Shown here: positions 9,842 to 18,653 of the stretch, in pieces
Position numbering within the stretch: position 1 is the stretch's first letter
How the letters are laid out: each line of letters begins with the position of its first letter
NCBI GenBank assembly: GCA_001839685.1
Contig: MLAK01000761.1
Coordinates: 1 to 40,630 of the forward strand
Direction of reading: 5' to 3'
Length of the DNA stretch: 40,630 bases
Source: Tritrichomonas foetus
Lineage: Eukaryota > Parabasalia > Tritrichomonadida > Tritrichomonadidae
Notes under the pieces: generated by a model
The model's input: the letters and a program-made list of their open reading frames with translations, nothing else
Databases searched by the model: none
What the model was told of the DNA's origin: nothing
Made by a program: the position numbers and the translations under genes

Positions 9842-12766
9842 ATGAACTTTAAGGAGCCCCAGAAGAGCGATAAAAAAGCAACTCGCAAAACGCTACCACG
9901 CCCGCCAACGAACATGAGGGAAAAAAGAACAGCGCACCAGAAAAAAAGGAATGATAATTACGCAAATAAATATTTACGCGATCTTAGAAGAGCCTTTGAC
10001 GACGCAGACGAAGACAATATGGGATCTTTAACGCCAGAACAGTGGGATTCTTCATCGATTCGGTTTTATCTGAAAGATGGAAAAATGCCAAATTCCGAAT
10101 ATAAACAATATTTTCTGAGGATCGATGCTGATTGTGATGGACGGGTTACATGGGATGAGCTTGTTGATTTCATCCTTTTGGAATTAACGTGCATGCGTGG
10201 AACTCAAAATGTTGAATCTAAAACAACATTAAACAGGTTTCCTGTCACTTCTGCTATTTTTCAGCATAAGCATCGCGAGGAAATTTTCCAAGTGGTTATA
10301 TCTTCATGGACAGAAGAATACATCACTGTGAGTCGTGAATCAATAAAATTTTGGAAACCATTTCCTTTAACTTATCAACGAAAGCTTGGCGTTTCAGGTC
10401 CTTTTGCTGCTGTTTGTTGTTTTAAATATTTCCAATTATTGGCAGTTGCCACGTCAACTCGAACTTTAAGATTTTTCAAAATTATCGAACTTGAGCAGCT
10501 TCCTATTTCAATTAGTGCTTCACCTAGTACTGTTTCAATCAAAACTATGAATGCTGAATCTGCACGCAAAGTAATGAAAACTTTGCAGGACCTTGATATT
10601 CCTTTATTCAATATCCCCACACAAATGATTGAAGCAACTTTAACAGTCTCTGCAGCAAATGAACTCCGTTTTATAATTGGTGACGATTGTGGATGTATTG
10701 AAGTATTCAAGTTAACGATGCCAACAAGAAGAACTGGAACTGACTTTAAAATAGATCGAATTGTTTCTAAAAATTTACATACTAAATCTATTTCACAATT
10801 AAGCCTTATTGAAGAAATGGATTGCTATGCTTCAGGATCTTCAGATGGAACCGTTAAATTCTTTACAATTATTAATGAATCAATTCATGTAACAAAGGTG
10901 TTCGATGATGGCTCACAAGTGTTATCTTTTGCTTTCATTGGACATCAGAATGTGGTTGCAATGTGTACAATGGGAAATGATCCTTTTATTTGGTCACTCC
11001 AGCCAATTCATCGAACTTTTCGATTACCAGGAAATTTAAATTCAACACATTTAGTAACAGAATATATTTCTTCTTTGGGTGAACGCTATGTTTTAACAGT
11101 AACTTCTAAAAAAGAAATTCGAATGTATGATAGTTCGAATTTTGTTATTCGTAATGAATTCCTTGAAGTTGAATATTTACCACCAGAAAATCGAATCACT
11201 GCAATTTTATTTGATAAAGCGAGAAAAATTTTAATTACATGCGCTTCCTATCCAATTTTATGGGTTGAAGGTGAAGTTGAAGGACCTCGTGGAATAACTC
11301 ATCAAAGTGCAATTGTTGGTATTCATTATCAGCCTGATTTCGGTCAACTATTGACTGTTGATTCACAAGCGAATTTCATGATTTGGGATTATAATACTGG
11401 ACACCGAAAAACTATAAGAACACCAAAAGTTGACGAATTATGCTGTGCTGCAATTGATCAAAGTGGAAGAAAAGTTATCACTGCAACATTTAATGGAGAA
11501 ATATCGATTTGGAATCCTAATTCTGGCGGTTTAATTGTTACTATTAATGATCCATCTGATTCACAAATTTCTGTTGTAAGACATTTCACGATGAATGGAA
11601 GACAATTTTTGCTTACAGCAGGTTGGTCAAAAGTCGTTTCATTATATCAAGAAGTTACACCTGCCAATTTTGAATTAATGAATCAATTTAGAGGACATAC
11701 AAGTGATATCACAGCCGCCATTTTAGATCCAAATGGCTGGATTATTACAGGAAGTGTGACTGGCGAAATTTTTGTATGGCCCATTGATATGGCCACCAAA
11801 CCAAGAAAAGTTCTACTTGATTGTGATACACCAGTTGAATGTATGACAACTATTGAATATTTATTATTCGTTGGTGATTCAGATGGAATTTTAACTGTTT
11901 TTTCTCTCCCTAATCTTGAGCAAGTAATGACTTTCAAAGCTCACTTAGCAATTGTACCACATGCAATATCAGCAATCATTTCATTTGAACAATCTAAAAC
12001 ATTATTAACTGCTGATAGTCTCGGATACGTTAGATTATGGGAAATAGCAACAACACCATCGCTCAAAATGGATCCAGTTAAAATGGTTCGGGCTCATGAT
12101 GGTGAAGTAACTCATATTATGATGTTAGGAACTTCAGGAAAATTCTTCGCAACAGCTGGTTACGACTTGGCTGTAAGAATTTGGGCAACTGATTCAATGA
12201 GTTTAATTGGTACACTATCTAGTGAAAGTAATTGGATTTTGAAAGATATGGATACATGGGCTAAAGATCCACTTGAGAATGATCCAAGACATTTTCATAT
12301 CAATGATGTTGAGATGTCTTCCAAATTACAACATAAAGAAAAAGCATTGGCATCATCAAGATCTTATGTATCAAATAAAAATTTGTCTAATACACGATCA
12401 CATATGTCACTTGCTTCTGCAGTTGCTTTAACATCAAATAAATCGTTAGTTCAAATGGAAGAAGAAGATGAAGTAGATTTACCACCTGTTCATTTTGATT
12501 ATGAACAAGCTAAACAAATGCTTGACATGATTCAAAATGCCGATACAACACCAGAAGCAAGGTCATTTATGGATACTTACCCACCTATTTCCTCAACTAA
12601 AACAACTGGTTCATCTCTGCCACTTCTTAAACCTGATATTGAAGCAAATGATTTACTGACTCAAGTAAAAGCACTCCAAGAAAGGAAATTTAAAACCATT
12701 GAAGAGTATTTCCCAGAAATGCGAGACAAAAGAAAATATCCCCGATCAAGTTTAACATTTGTGTAA
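9842..12766 (+). CDS. EF-hand plus WD40-repeat protein (WDR49/WDR64-like)
   Basis: 974 residues from the ATG at 9842. The frame extends three codons upstream only to a TTG. After a basic N-terminus (KKATRKTLPRPP), two EF-hand-like units follow: a degenerate one near residues 54-67 and a canonical loop at 95-106 (D95, D97, D99, G100, E106), which should bind calcium. Residues 150-820 form WD40 blades, with dipeptides such as IRIW, VRLWE, VKFF and ISIW, enough for two propellers. The C-terminus (about 820-974) is Ser-rich and probably disordered. An EF-hand pair before two propellers is the WDR49/WDR64/WDY architecture, linked in other eukaryotes to ciliary or flagellar functions. A flagellar role is an inference. 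TAAA overlaps the stop, as in trichomonad polyadenylation signals. Confidence 0.75.
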   Translation: MNFKEPQKSDKKATRKTLPRPPTNMREKRTAHQKKRNDNYANKYLRDLRRAFDDADEDNMGSLTPEQWDSSSIRFYLKDGKMPNSEYKQYFLRIDADCDGRVTWDELVDFILLELTCMRGTQNVESKTTLNRFPVTSAIFQHKHREEIFQVVISSWTEEYITVSRESIKFWKPFPLTYQRKLGVSGPFAAVCCFKYFQLLAVATSTRTLRFFKIIELEQLPISISASPSTVSIKTMNAESARKVMKTLQDLDIPLFNIPTQMIEATLTVSAANELRFIIGDDCGCIEVFKLTMPTRRTGTDFKIDRIVSKNLHTKSISQLSLIEEMDCYASGSSDGTVKFFTIINESIHVTKVFDDGSQVLSFAFIGHQNVVAMCTMGNDPFIWSLQPIHRTFRLPGNLNSTHLVTEYISSLGERYVLTVTSKKEIRMYDSSNFVIRNEFLEVEYLPPENRITAILFDKARKILITCASYPILWVEGEVEGPRGITHQSAIVGIHYQPDFGQLLTVDSQANFMIWDYNTGHRKTIRTPKVDELCCAAIDQSGRKVITATFNGEISIWNPNSGGLIVTINDPSDSQISVVRHFTMNGRQFLLTAGWSKVVSLYQEVTPANFELMNQFRGHTSDITAAILDPNGWIITGSVTGEIFVWPIDMATKPRKVLLDCDTPVECMTTIEYLLFVGDSDGILTVFSLPNLEQVMTFKAHLAIVPHAISAIISFEQSKTLLTADSLGYVRLWEIATTPSLKMDPVKMVRAHDGEVTHIMMLGTSGKFFATAGYDLAVRIWATDSMSLIGTLSSESNWILKDMDTWAKDPLENDPRHFHINDVEMSSKLQHKEKALASSRSYVSNKNLSNTRSHMSLASAVALTSNKSLVQMEEEDEVDLPPVHFDYEQAKQMLDMIQNADTTPEARSFMDTYPPISSTKTTGSSLPLLKPDIEANDLLTQVKALQERKFKTIEEYFPEMRDKRKYPRSSLTFV

Positions 12767-12984
12767 AAAGCGTTTCCTCTTTTGGAAATATCTAACCTAT
12801 TTTTGTTTGTAAGTAAATATCATATATATCACTAAACTTTCAAACTGTTTTATGTTATCTCGTGAATGTTCATGCGTGAAAATTACTATATTTGATGTAA
12901 ATATAAAATAAAACCGATGAAGAAAGGTAGAAAGTATTGTAATAAATTTGCGATTTATAAATATATATTTATAATAAAAAAACA

Positions 12985-15900
12985 TTAAAATGTAGCGAGA
13001 GATTTATATCTGCAAATAAGTCCCATCAACTGTGCGAATGGAATTTTGGTAGCTTCTTCTAACTCAATAATTCCTTCACTTCCAAAAGATTTTGCATAAT
13101 CAATATATTTCGTGCTAAAGACAGAAATTTTGGCATCAGAAAACTTTCGAAATTGCAATGCGCCGAAAGCATTTGAGCAGACTTTTTCTGCAGCTACAGA
13201 AGCTTCATTTAGAACTGAAAATTCACCATCATTTTTAATTGGAACAAATGCACCAATTTGTCCAAATAAAGTTGTATAAAAGAAAGAAGAATTAAATGGA
13301 TTTTTCAATAAAGAAGTCACTGCCTGATTTCCAATTGAGAAAGAAGCAACTTTTTCGAAATATTTGCCAGGTGGAATTGAAATACCTCTATCAGGAGGAT
13401 TAAAAGCTCCCCAAGGCGTCCCATAAATAATGTCATTAGTTAGCTTTACAACAGTAATAACACCAAATTTATCACCAATAGCTACAGTGAAGTCATTAAG
13501 TATACATAAGGCTGTAATTTGGCGCTGTTCTGTATCAATAGCAACCAATTTAAAAAATAATTGGTCATTTTCATTTTTCGAAGGTTGGAAACAGAAAACT
13601 CCTTGAGTTCGATCACCAACCCAAACAAAATGATCACTACATTCAATAAAAGCAGTTTGTGTCGGAACAGAAGCGAGTGGCTTATTAGATAATGACCAAT
13701 CAGTCACAGAAAGAAGATATAAACTTTTGTTTATTCCAACAATGACATCATTTTTAAATTTTTGCATAGAAAATGGAATTCCTGGGGTATTGATTTCTAT
13801 ATTTAACTTGATAAAATCAGTTTCTGATTTTTCTTGATTTAATTCATTATCAGCAATTTGCTCATTTACAAGTTTTTTATTTACAAGCTCATATAAATAA
13901 ATCAAACCAGTCGAGTTTTCATTTTTCATAGAGAAACCAATAAGGATGGTTTCTTTCATAGATTTTTTATCTGAAAATTTTCCATCTAAGTTCACTGCTT
14001 TTGGTGTTTTATCATCGATATCTTGGTGTAAAATTAATTGTGAGATTGCTAATAAAGATTTATTTTCAATTTCCAAAGATTTACTTGTAGTATCCTTATC
14101 AATCAATGAAAGAAAAGAATCATTCGAATTTCTATTTAATGCTAAAACATTTGAACTTTGCTTTAATACACTTAATTTCCTTATTGTTGCATGAAGGCCA
14201 ATTTCTGAATCAATTATTAAATTGCTTGCATTTTTATCAATTTGAACTTCAACAATTGCCAAATTATAAAGTAATGCAACAAAAGTATCACTATCTACAA
14301 TACTTATTGAAAGAGGTGGATCGATTTGAATAGGCGATATTTTTTCCCCATCATAAAGATAAACTTTTTCGTTCACAATTAATAAATCTGAGCCCATTGC
14401 AAACAAAGTTGATGTTTTGCTACTGGCAAAGAAAAGTGAACAAGAATCAATGAAATCACAGTATTTAAATGACCACGAAAGAACATGACCATCTAATGTT
14501 GATGCATATAAAGACATCGTCTCTTCAATAAAAACAAGTGAAACAATTTTTGATGTGAAATTAATTTGAGGATAAGCATGTTTAGATAGATCATTTGAAT
14601 AAATTGTTATAAATGATTTATCTTCGAATTCACAAGCAATTGCAATAAATGTTCCACAAAAAACGATTGCAGAAACATTACCCAAAATTTCTTTTTCATA
14701 ACATATTTCTAAATTAGAATTAAACAAAATAATTTTGGAATCATCCAAAGCAACACAAATCTCATTCGTTCCAACTGCACATGCCACTACATCCCTTTTA
14801 TATGAATTCCATTCAAACTCCCAATTCAAATCTAACGACTTGATTCCTTTCCTATGAATCTGAACCAAACCACTTTGTTCAAACAGCTTATCGTTCTTAC
14901 TTAAATTCTCGTGTACAAATGAATTGTTGTGTTCAAATGCATTTTTATGATGAGTTGAGTTGTATGGAAATGAAAAAGTAGCTACTTCTAGGGTTGAAGA
15001 AGATGAAATGCTTGAAATCGAAGACGAATTTAATTTCCCATAGAAAATTGTGGAATAACGTTTTGTTGAAGCAATAAAAACTTCATTGTTACATGAAAAT
15101 ATTTTGATTGTATTGTTTACTAAAGGATTATTTGTGTTTTGATTTTCAATATATGTAATATGTTCATTGAACGCCTGAGTGACATCTTCAATCAAATGCG
15201 AAGTGAATGGCAATGAATTTGAATAATGAATTAAATAGGTCTGTTTATCAGATCCTGAAGAAAGAACCAAATTTTTATTATGAAAAATTGCTGAAGTTAT
15301 TCTCTGTTTCAGAAAAAGGTTAGTTTGAGGTAAAAGTTGGAAATCAATTGACGTTTCTGAAACTGGATAATTTGGAGAAAATTGAATAAAAAAGCTATCA
15401 TCATATTCAGAAACACAAAAAAGTAAGTTATTATTCGGCAAAATATGAAAATATGAAATTATTGGTAGATATCCTTTTTTATATAATTGTTGATTATTTG
15501 GATCAAAACCAAAAATTTCACCATTGTCAAATTGAAGTAAAATTTGTCCATTTTGCATGTTCACCCATGTGATAATCCTATCATAAACAGGTGAATGTAA
15601 AATATTAAATTTATTTTCAATTATCATTTCCGAAAAATTAAAGAAAAACTCTTTGTCATCTTTTTGAAAAATAAGAATTTCTGAAAAAGTAAAAATGATG
15701 ATTTTGTATTCATTTGTTTCAATATTTGTTGTTGTTGTTATGGCAAAAGAGTCATTTGGAAGTGATATTCTCTTGATTTCAATCATATCTGTGATATTAT
15801 AAAACATTATTTGCTTATTTTTTTGTGAATCACAAATTAAAAATGCAAAAATGTTTGGTGATTCAGTAAAAGTTTGTGAAATGATAATAAAATCTGAAGA

Positions 15901-16350
15901 AAAGTCAATTTTGTGAAGGTCAATTTCATTATCTTCAGAAAAACTCACTAAAACACCATTTTGTTTAAAACCAGATAATAAAATTAAATCATTGGATATA
16001 TTTTGTGAATAATGTGCAAATGGAGCAGAGGAAGGAATTACCAATTCACATAATTGATACGATGTGATTCTGGAAAAAGGAGGTGATGAATCTAATATTA
16101 ATAAATAGCCGTCTTTTGTAACAACTCCAATTTGATTCTTAATCATAAAACATTGTAATATTTGCGAGTCGAGAGGATATGTTTCTAATATAGAAATTGA
16201 AACTGAAGAGGTCGAATTATCGATTTGTAAATATTGGAAATGGTCTTGAAAAAAAATCAACGTATTCGTGACATCAGGAGTTGTAAGTGGAATGACAAGG
16301 CATCGAAGGATTTTTTTCGAATTCGAAAGGGTTGTATGTAAGAATTTCAT
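12985..16350 (-). CDS. SF3B3/Rse1-like spliceosome subunit (CPSF_A superfamily)
   Basis: 1121 residues from ATG at 16350 (MKFLHTTLSNSKKILRCLVIPL). It is beta-rich throughout, like the triple propellers of the SF3B3/DDB1/CPSF160 superfamily. The C-terminal third matches SF3B3 best. VAIGDKFGVITVVKL (near residue 957) parallels the human segment with ADKFGNICVVRL. FYTTLFGQIGAFVPI (near 1021) parallels YTTLSGGIGILVPF. A preceding FVWVGDRTQGVFCF matches the SDVQESFIWV region. Human SF3B3 is about 1,217 residues, so this copy is somewhat short. In the SF3b complex it would sit in the U2 snRNP and help branch-site selection, which fits a genome that still has introns. DDB1 or CPSF160 are alternatives but fit less well. 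It converges on the WD40 gene with a 218-base spacer. Confidence 0.65.
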   Translation of the reverse strand: MKFLHTTLSNSKKILRCLVIPLTTPDVTNTLIFFQDHFQYLQIDNSTSSVSISILETYPLDSQILQCFMIKNQIGVVTKDGYLLILDSSPPFSRITSYQLCELVIPSSAPFAHYSQNISNDLILLSGFKQNGVLVSFSEDNEIDLHKIDFSSDFIIISQTFTESPNIFAFLICDSQKNKQIMFYNITDMIEIKRISLPNDSFAITTTTNIETNEYKIIIFTFSEILIFQKDDKEFFFNFSEMIIENKFNILHSPVYDRIITWVNMQNGQILLQFDNGEIFGFDPNNQQLYKKGYLPIISYFHILPNNNLLFCVSEYDDSFFIQFSPNYPVSETSIDFQLLPQTNLFLKQRITSAIFHNKNLVLSSGSDKQTYLIHYSNSLPFTSHLIEDVTQAFNEHITYIENQNTNNPLVNNTIKIFSCNNEVFIASTKRYSTIFYGKLNSSSISSISSSSTLEVATFSFPYNSTHHKNAFEHNNSFVHENLSKNDKLFEQSGLVQIHRKGIKSLDLNWEFEWNSYKRDVVACAVGTNEICVALDDSKIILFNSNLEICYEKEILGNVSAIVFCGTFIAIACEFEDKSFITIYSNDLSKHAYPQINFTSKIVSLVFIEETMSLYASTLDGHVLSWSFKYCDFIDSCSLFFASSKTSTLFAMGSDLLIVNEKVYLYDGEKISPIQIDPPLSISIVDSDTFVALLYNLAIVEVQIDKNASNLIIDSEIGLHATIRKLSVLKQSSNVLALNRNSNDSFLSLIDKDTTSKSLEIENKSLLAISQLILHQDIDDKTPKAVNLDGKFSDKKSMKETILIGFSMKNENSTGLIYLYELVNKKLVNEQIADNELNQEKSETDFIKLNIEINTPGIPFSMQKFKNDVIVGINKSLYLLSVTDWSLSNKPLASVPTQTAFIECSDHFVWVGDRTQGVFCFQPSKNENDQLFFKLVAIDTEQRQITALCILNDFTVAIGDKFGVITVVKLTNDIIYGTPWGAFNPPDRGISIPPGKYFEKVASFSIGNQAVTSLLKNPFNSSFFYTTLFGQIGAFVPIKNDGEFSVLNEASVAAEKVCSNAFGALQFRKFSDAKISVFSTKYIDYAKSFGSEGIIELEEATKIPFAQLMGLICRYKSLATF

Positions 16351-16716
16351 GATTTAAAAAAATTTGCTTAACCAAATAAACTATTAAAAAGTTATCTAAT
16401 TACAGTTAAGTTCTTTGTTATTAACTGCCCTCACAAAGGCATTTTTCTATCTATCTTATGTGTGATATTCCATTTCTTTTTTCAAAGGAATACAGGACAA
16501 GTCACATGATGTTTAAACAATAACACACTAGTAATTCAAACGGAAATAATATAAATTTAAGATGAATGAAAATATACAATTTTTTTTTGGATTCAAAGAA
16601 ATCCAATTATTATTTTAAGTCAAAGCACAATTGGAAAAAATTCAAATATATTATCTGTTTCACCAGAATTAATTAATTTCAGACTTATTTGTTTTTTATA
16701 TTTCAATAATGGAAAT
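16351..16716. other. Divergent spacer; frame of next ORF stays open without ATG
   Basis: AT-rich spacer holding the promoters of the minus-strand SF3B3-like gene and the small gene at 16717. The reading frame of the small gene is open from 16570 onward but has no ATG before 16717. A short separate ORF starts at ATG 16562 and stops after 18 codons. No convincing splice pair connects them. Confidence 0.35.
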
Positions 16717-16968
16717 ATGAATGCTGACTTGGGAAAACATCGTTTTAGATGCCAACTTGCAGCAACTGCACTTTTAGCAAATGCTTGCACACTTTATGAA
16801 TCTGGTGAAAAAATCCAAGATTATTTATTTAAAAACACAGAAGAAAGTCAAATTGATTATGAAGCCCAAAAAAGAAACTTAATTGCGACCTATGGAACAC
16901 CTCTGGAAATGAAGAATGATAATGATTTTAATTTTGCATTGAAAGTTTTGTTTGATGGAAGCCAATAA
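16717..16968 (+). CDS. Small conserved-looking protein of unknown function
   Basis: 83 residues beginning MNADLGKHRFRCQLAATALL and ending VLFDGSQ. The composition is protein-like rather than AT-noise-like, with Ala, Leu and Cys in an amphipathic helix (CQLAATALLANACTLYESG, about residues 12-30), then a charged middle and a second helix (FNFALKVLF). No signal peptide, membrane segment or known motif was recognised. The frame is open for 49 codons upstream without an ATG, so an unrecognised upstream exon or longer form cannot be excluded. It reads in the same direction as the gene at 17504, with a 535-base spacer. Confidence 0.5.
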   Translation: MNADLGKHRFRCQLAATALLANACTLYESGEKIQDYLFKNTEESQIDYEAQKRNLIATYGTPLEMKNDNDFNFALKVLFDGSQ

Positions 16969-17113
16969 TGCTCATTCATTTGTTTTTGAAAAGCTTTTGT
17001 ATGAAATTCAGAAAAACATCGAATAAAAGCATTTATTGATCGATTAAACTATCCATCCTGAATATGAAATTATTGTTTTTAAAATTCTTTTTTTAAATAA
17101 AAATAAAAATCTT

Positions 17114-17170
17114 CAACAACAATGATATTTTATTCTTTCCATTTGAATGATTGAAATCGCATTGTTGTTG
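17114..17170. repeat. Perfect 11-base inverted repeat
   Basis: CAACAACAATG at 17114-17124 is exactly complementary to CATTGTTGTTG at 17160-17170, with a 35-base loop. Adding CTT (17111-17113) and AAG (17173-17175) lengthens the stem across a two-base bulge. It is not purely A/T, so it is less likely to be compositional noise. Confidence 0.5.
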
Positions 17171-17211
17171 TCAAGTTATCATTTGATCTGTTTAAAACAA
17201 ATCATTTATTC

Positions 17212-17334
17212 TTCCCTCTGCTGTTGTATCTCATATATCTCATTAGAATATATGGCTCTAATTTTAAAAAACAAATATTTCAATAAAAAGTTGATTTCGT
17301 AAATCGATAAACAGCATCAAGCCTACAGAGGGAA
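17212..17334. ncRNA. Candidate structured RNA (multi-helix)
   Basis: Four nested helices can be drawn by eye. The closing stem is TTCCCTCTG (17212-17220) with CAGAGGGAA (17326-17334). It continues as CTGTT (17221-17225) with AACAG (17310-17314). Inside are two hairpins: ATTAGA/TCTAAT (17242-17247 and 17257-17262) and GATTT/AAATC with a CGT loop (17293-17305). The closing stem is GC-richer than the surrounding spacer. I recognise no known RNA family: no tRNA boxes, and no U1 or U6 signature. The strand cannot be decided. No folding energy was computed. Confidence 0.25.
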
Positions 17335-17503
17335 TTTTACTCAATTAAAGTGTGGTTGTACATCAAGATGGCACCAATTAGTAACCATAAAATAAAGTAG
17401 AATTTCCGGGAAAGTTATTTTTTTTCTCTCAAAAATGAGATTGCACCGCTCTCGATAAACAAGAAAAAATTTTACACCAAAATAAAGTATTTAAATTTAA
17501 AAA

Positions 17504-18298
17504 ATGGAGAATTCCGCAGGCAGCCAATCGTTTAATGATTATGATAAGTCCATACCAAAAAGTGATATCATAAGTTTTAAGTTTATCGAGGAATTGGAAG
17601 ATACTAAAAAAATTGACGCATCAAATACAAATATTGTTGATGTAAAATATTTAAATCGAAATGATATTGAGGAAATCAATATACAAAATACTCCTCTTTC
17701 TGATTTACCATTCAATAGATTAATGCTTCTGATTTGTGTTGGATCAAATTTAAGAGTTATTAATGATATTCCGGTTTGTTCGGAAGAACTCGAATTGGTG
17801 TCAACACTTCAAGAAAAAATCAGAAATTTATTATTAGAAGGTTATATTTTAACCAGTATTGATTCATATGATTATTCATATGGTGATGACGATAGCATTT
17901 CCCATACACCAAGAAGACATTCCTCAAATAGACATAAGTCATCTAAAAGAACACCAAAGCAATCTCAGGTTAATAAATATGAAGTCTCACCAAACAAAAA
18001 TAATTTTTATATCGATGAATTCGATGATGTCAAAAAATTACATCGAAAACATTCTGCTCCATCTGTAACAGGTGGACAATTAAAGCCAAGCTCATCAACA
18101 CCGTCAAAAGTACAATTATTGAATGAATTTGCTTTCTTAAATAATGACAACCTACAACAAACAGACTTGTTTATGGAACCTTTTCCAAAAGCAGACAACC
18201 CTGAATTAGAGACAGCTTTTTCGCCACGTCAAAAGCGTCAAAGGAAGCATCACAAACAACATAGTGAAGCCAGTGATAATTCCAATGATGGTGAGTAA
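17504..18298 (+). CDS. Unrecognised protein: short LRR-like part plus Ser/basic tail
   Basis: 264 residues from ATG at 17504 (MENSAGSQSFNDYDKSI). Residues 35-90 have spaced Ile/Leu and Asn residues (IDASNTNIVDVKYLN, IEEINIQNTPLSDLPF, LLICVGSNLRVINDI) that resemble two to three irregular leucine-rich repeats. Residues 92-118 are probably helical. From 120 on it is disordered, rich in Ser, His, Lys and Asn, with a nuclear-signal-like PRQKRQRKHHKQH near residue 242. The end is acidic (SEASDNSNDGE). No enzyme motif is visible. It may be a nuclear adaptor, which is a guess from composition. The element AAAGTATTT lies 20 bases before the ATG. It converges on the PROPPIN gene. Confidence 0.6.
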   Translation: MENSAGSQSFNDYDKSIPKSDIISFKFIEELEDTKKIDASNTNIVDVKYLNRNDIEEINIQNTPLSDLPFNRLMLLICVGSNLRVINDIPVCSEELELVSTLQEKIRNLLLEGYILTSIDSYDYSYGDDDSISHTPRRHSSNRHKSSKRTPKQSQVNKYEVSPNKNNFYIDEFDDVKKLHRKHSAPSVTGGQLKPSSSTPSKVQLLNEFAFLNNDNLQQTDLFMEPFPKADNPELETAFSPRQKRQRKHHKQHSEASDNSNDGE

Positions 18299-18501
18299 TC
18301 AACATTAGAGAATATTGTTATTTTTATTAAAATTTTGCTTGACTCAATTTTGAAATGAATCTTATTATATTTTGGTTTCCTACTTTTCGTTATTAGAGTG
18401 TTTTATTTATTTCCTCTAATTTTCCTTTATATGAAAAACTGGAGATGTTGTGATATTTATTGATGTTGATAAACTATAGTTTCATGAATTTATTTCTCTA
18501 G

Positions 18502-18615
18502 AAATGAAAGTAATGAAATCAAATGAAAGTAATGAAATCAAATGAAAGTAATGAAATCAAATGAAAGTAATGAAATCAAATGAAAATAATGAAATAAAAT
18601 GAAAGTAATGAAATA
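18502..18615. repeat. 19-base tandem repeat, six copies
   Basis: The unit AAATGAAAGTAATGAAATC occurs four times without change (18502-18577). Two copies with point changes follow (18578-18596 and 18597-18615). The array is in the 355-base spacer between two convergent genes. The near identity suggests recent expansion or homogenisation. Confidence 0.9.
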
Positions 18616-18653
18616 AAATGTAAATCCCACTGATTAACCTTTTATTCATAAAA

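Larger units (their letters stand above)
16969..17503. other. Spacer with strong inverted repeats
   Basis: 535 bases between two plus-strand genes. It holds an 11-base inverted repeat (17114-17124 with 17160-17170) and a nested set of helices at 17212-17334 (separate entry). AAAGTATTTAAATTT at 17484-17498 lies just before the next ATG and resembles the AAAGTATTGAAAAA element found before other genes. Confidence 0.4.

Noticed and set aside
16334..16531. GTATGTAAG at 16334 and TAACACACTAG at 16521-16531 as a trichomonad-like intron
   Set aside because: The 5' site lies antisense inside the start of the SF3B3-like gene, and the sequence after the AG hits stops; no exon fits.
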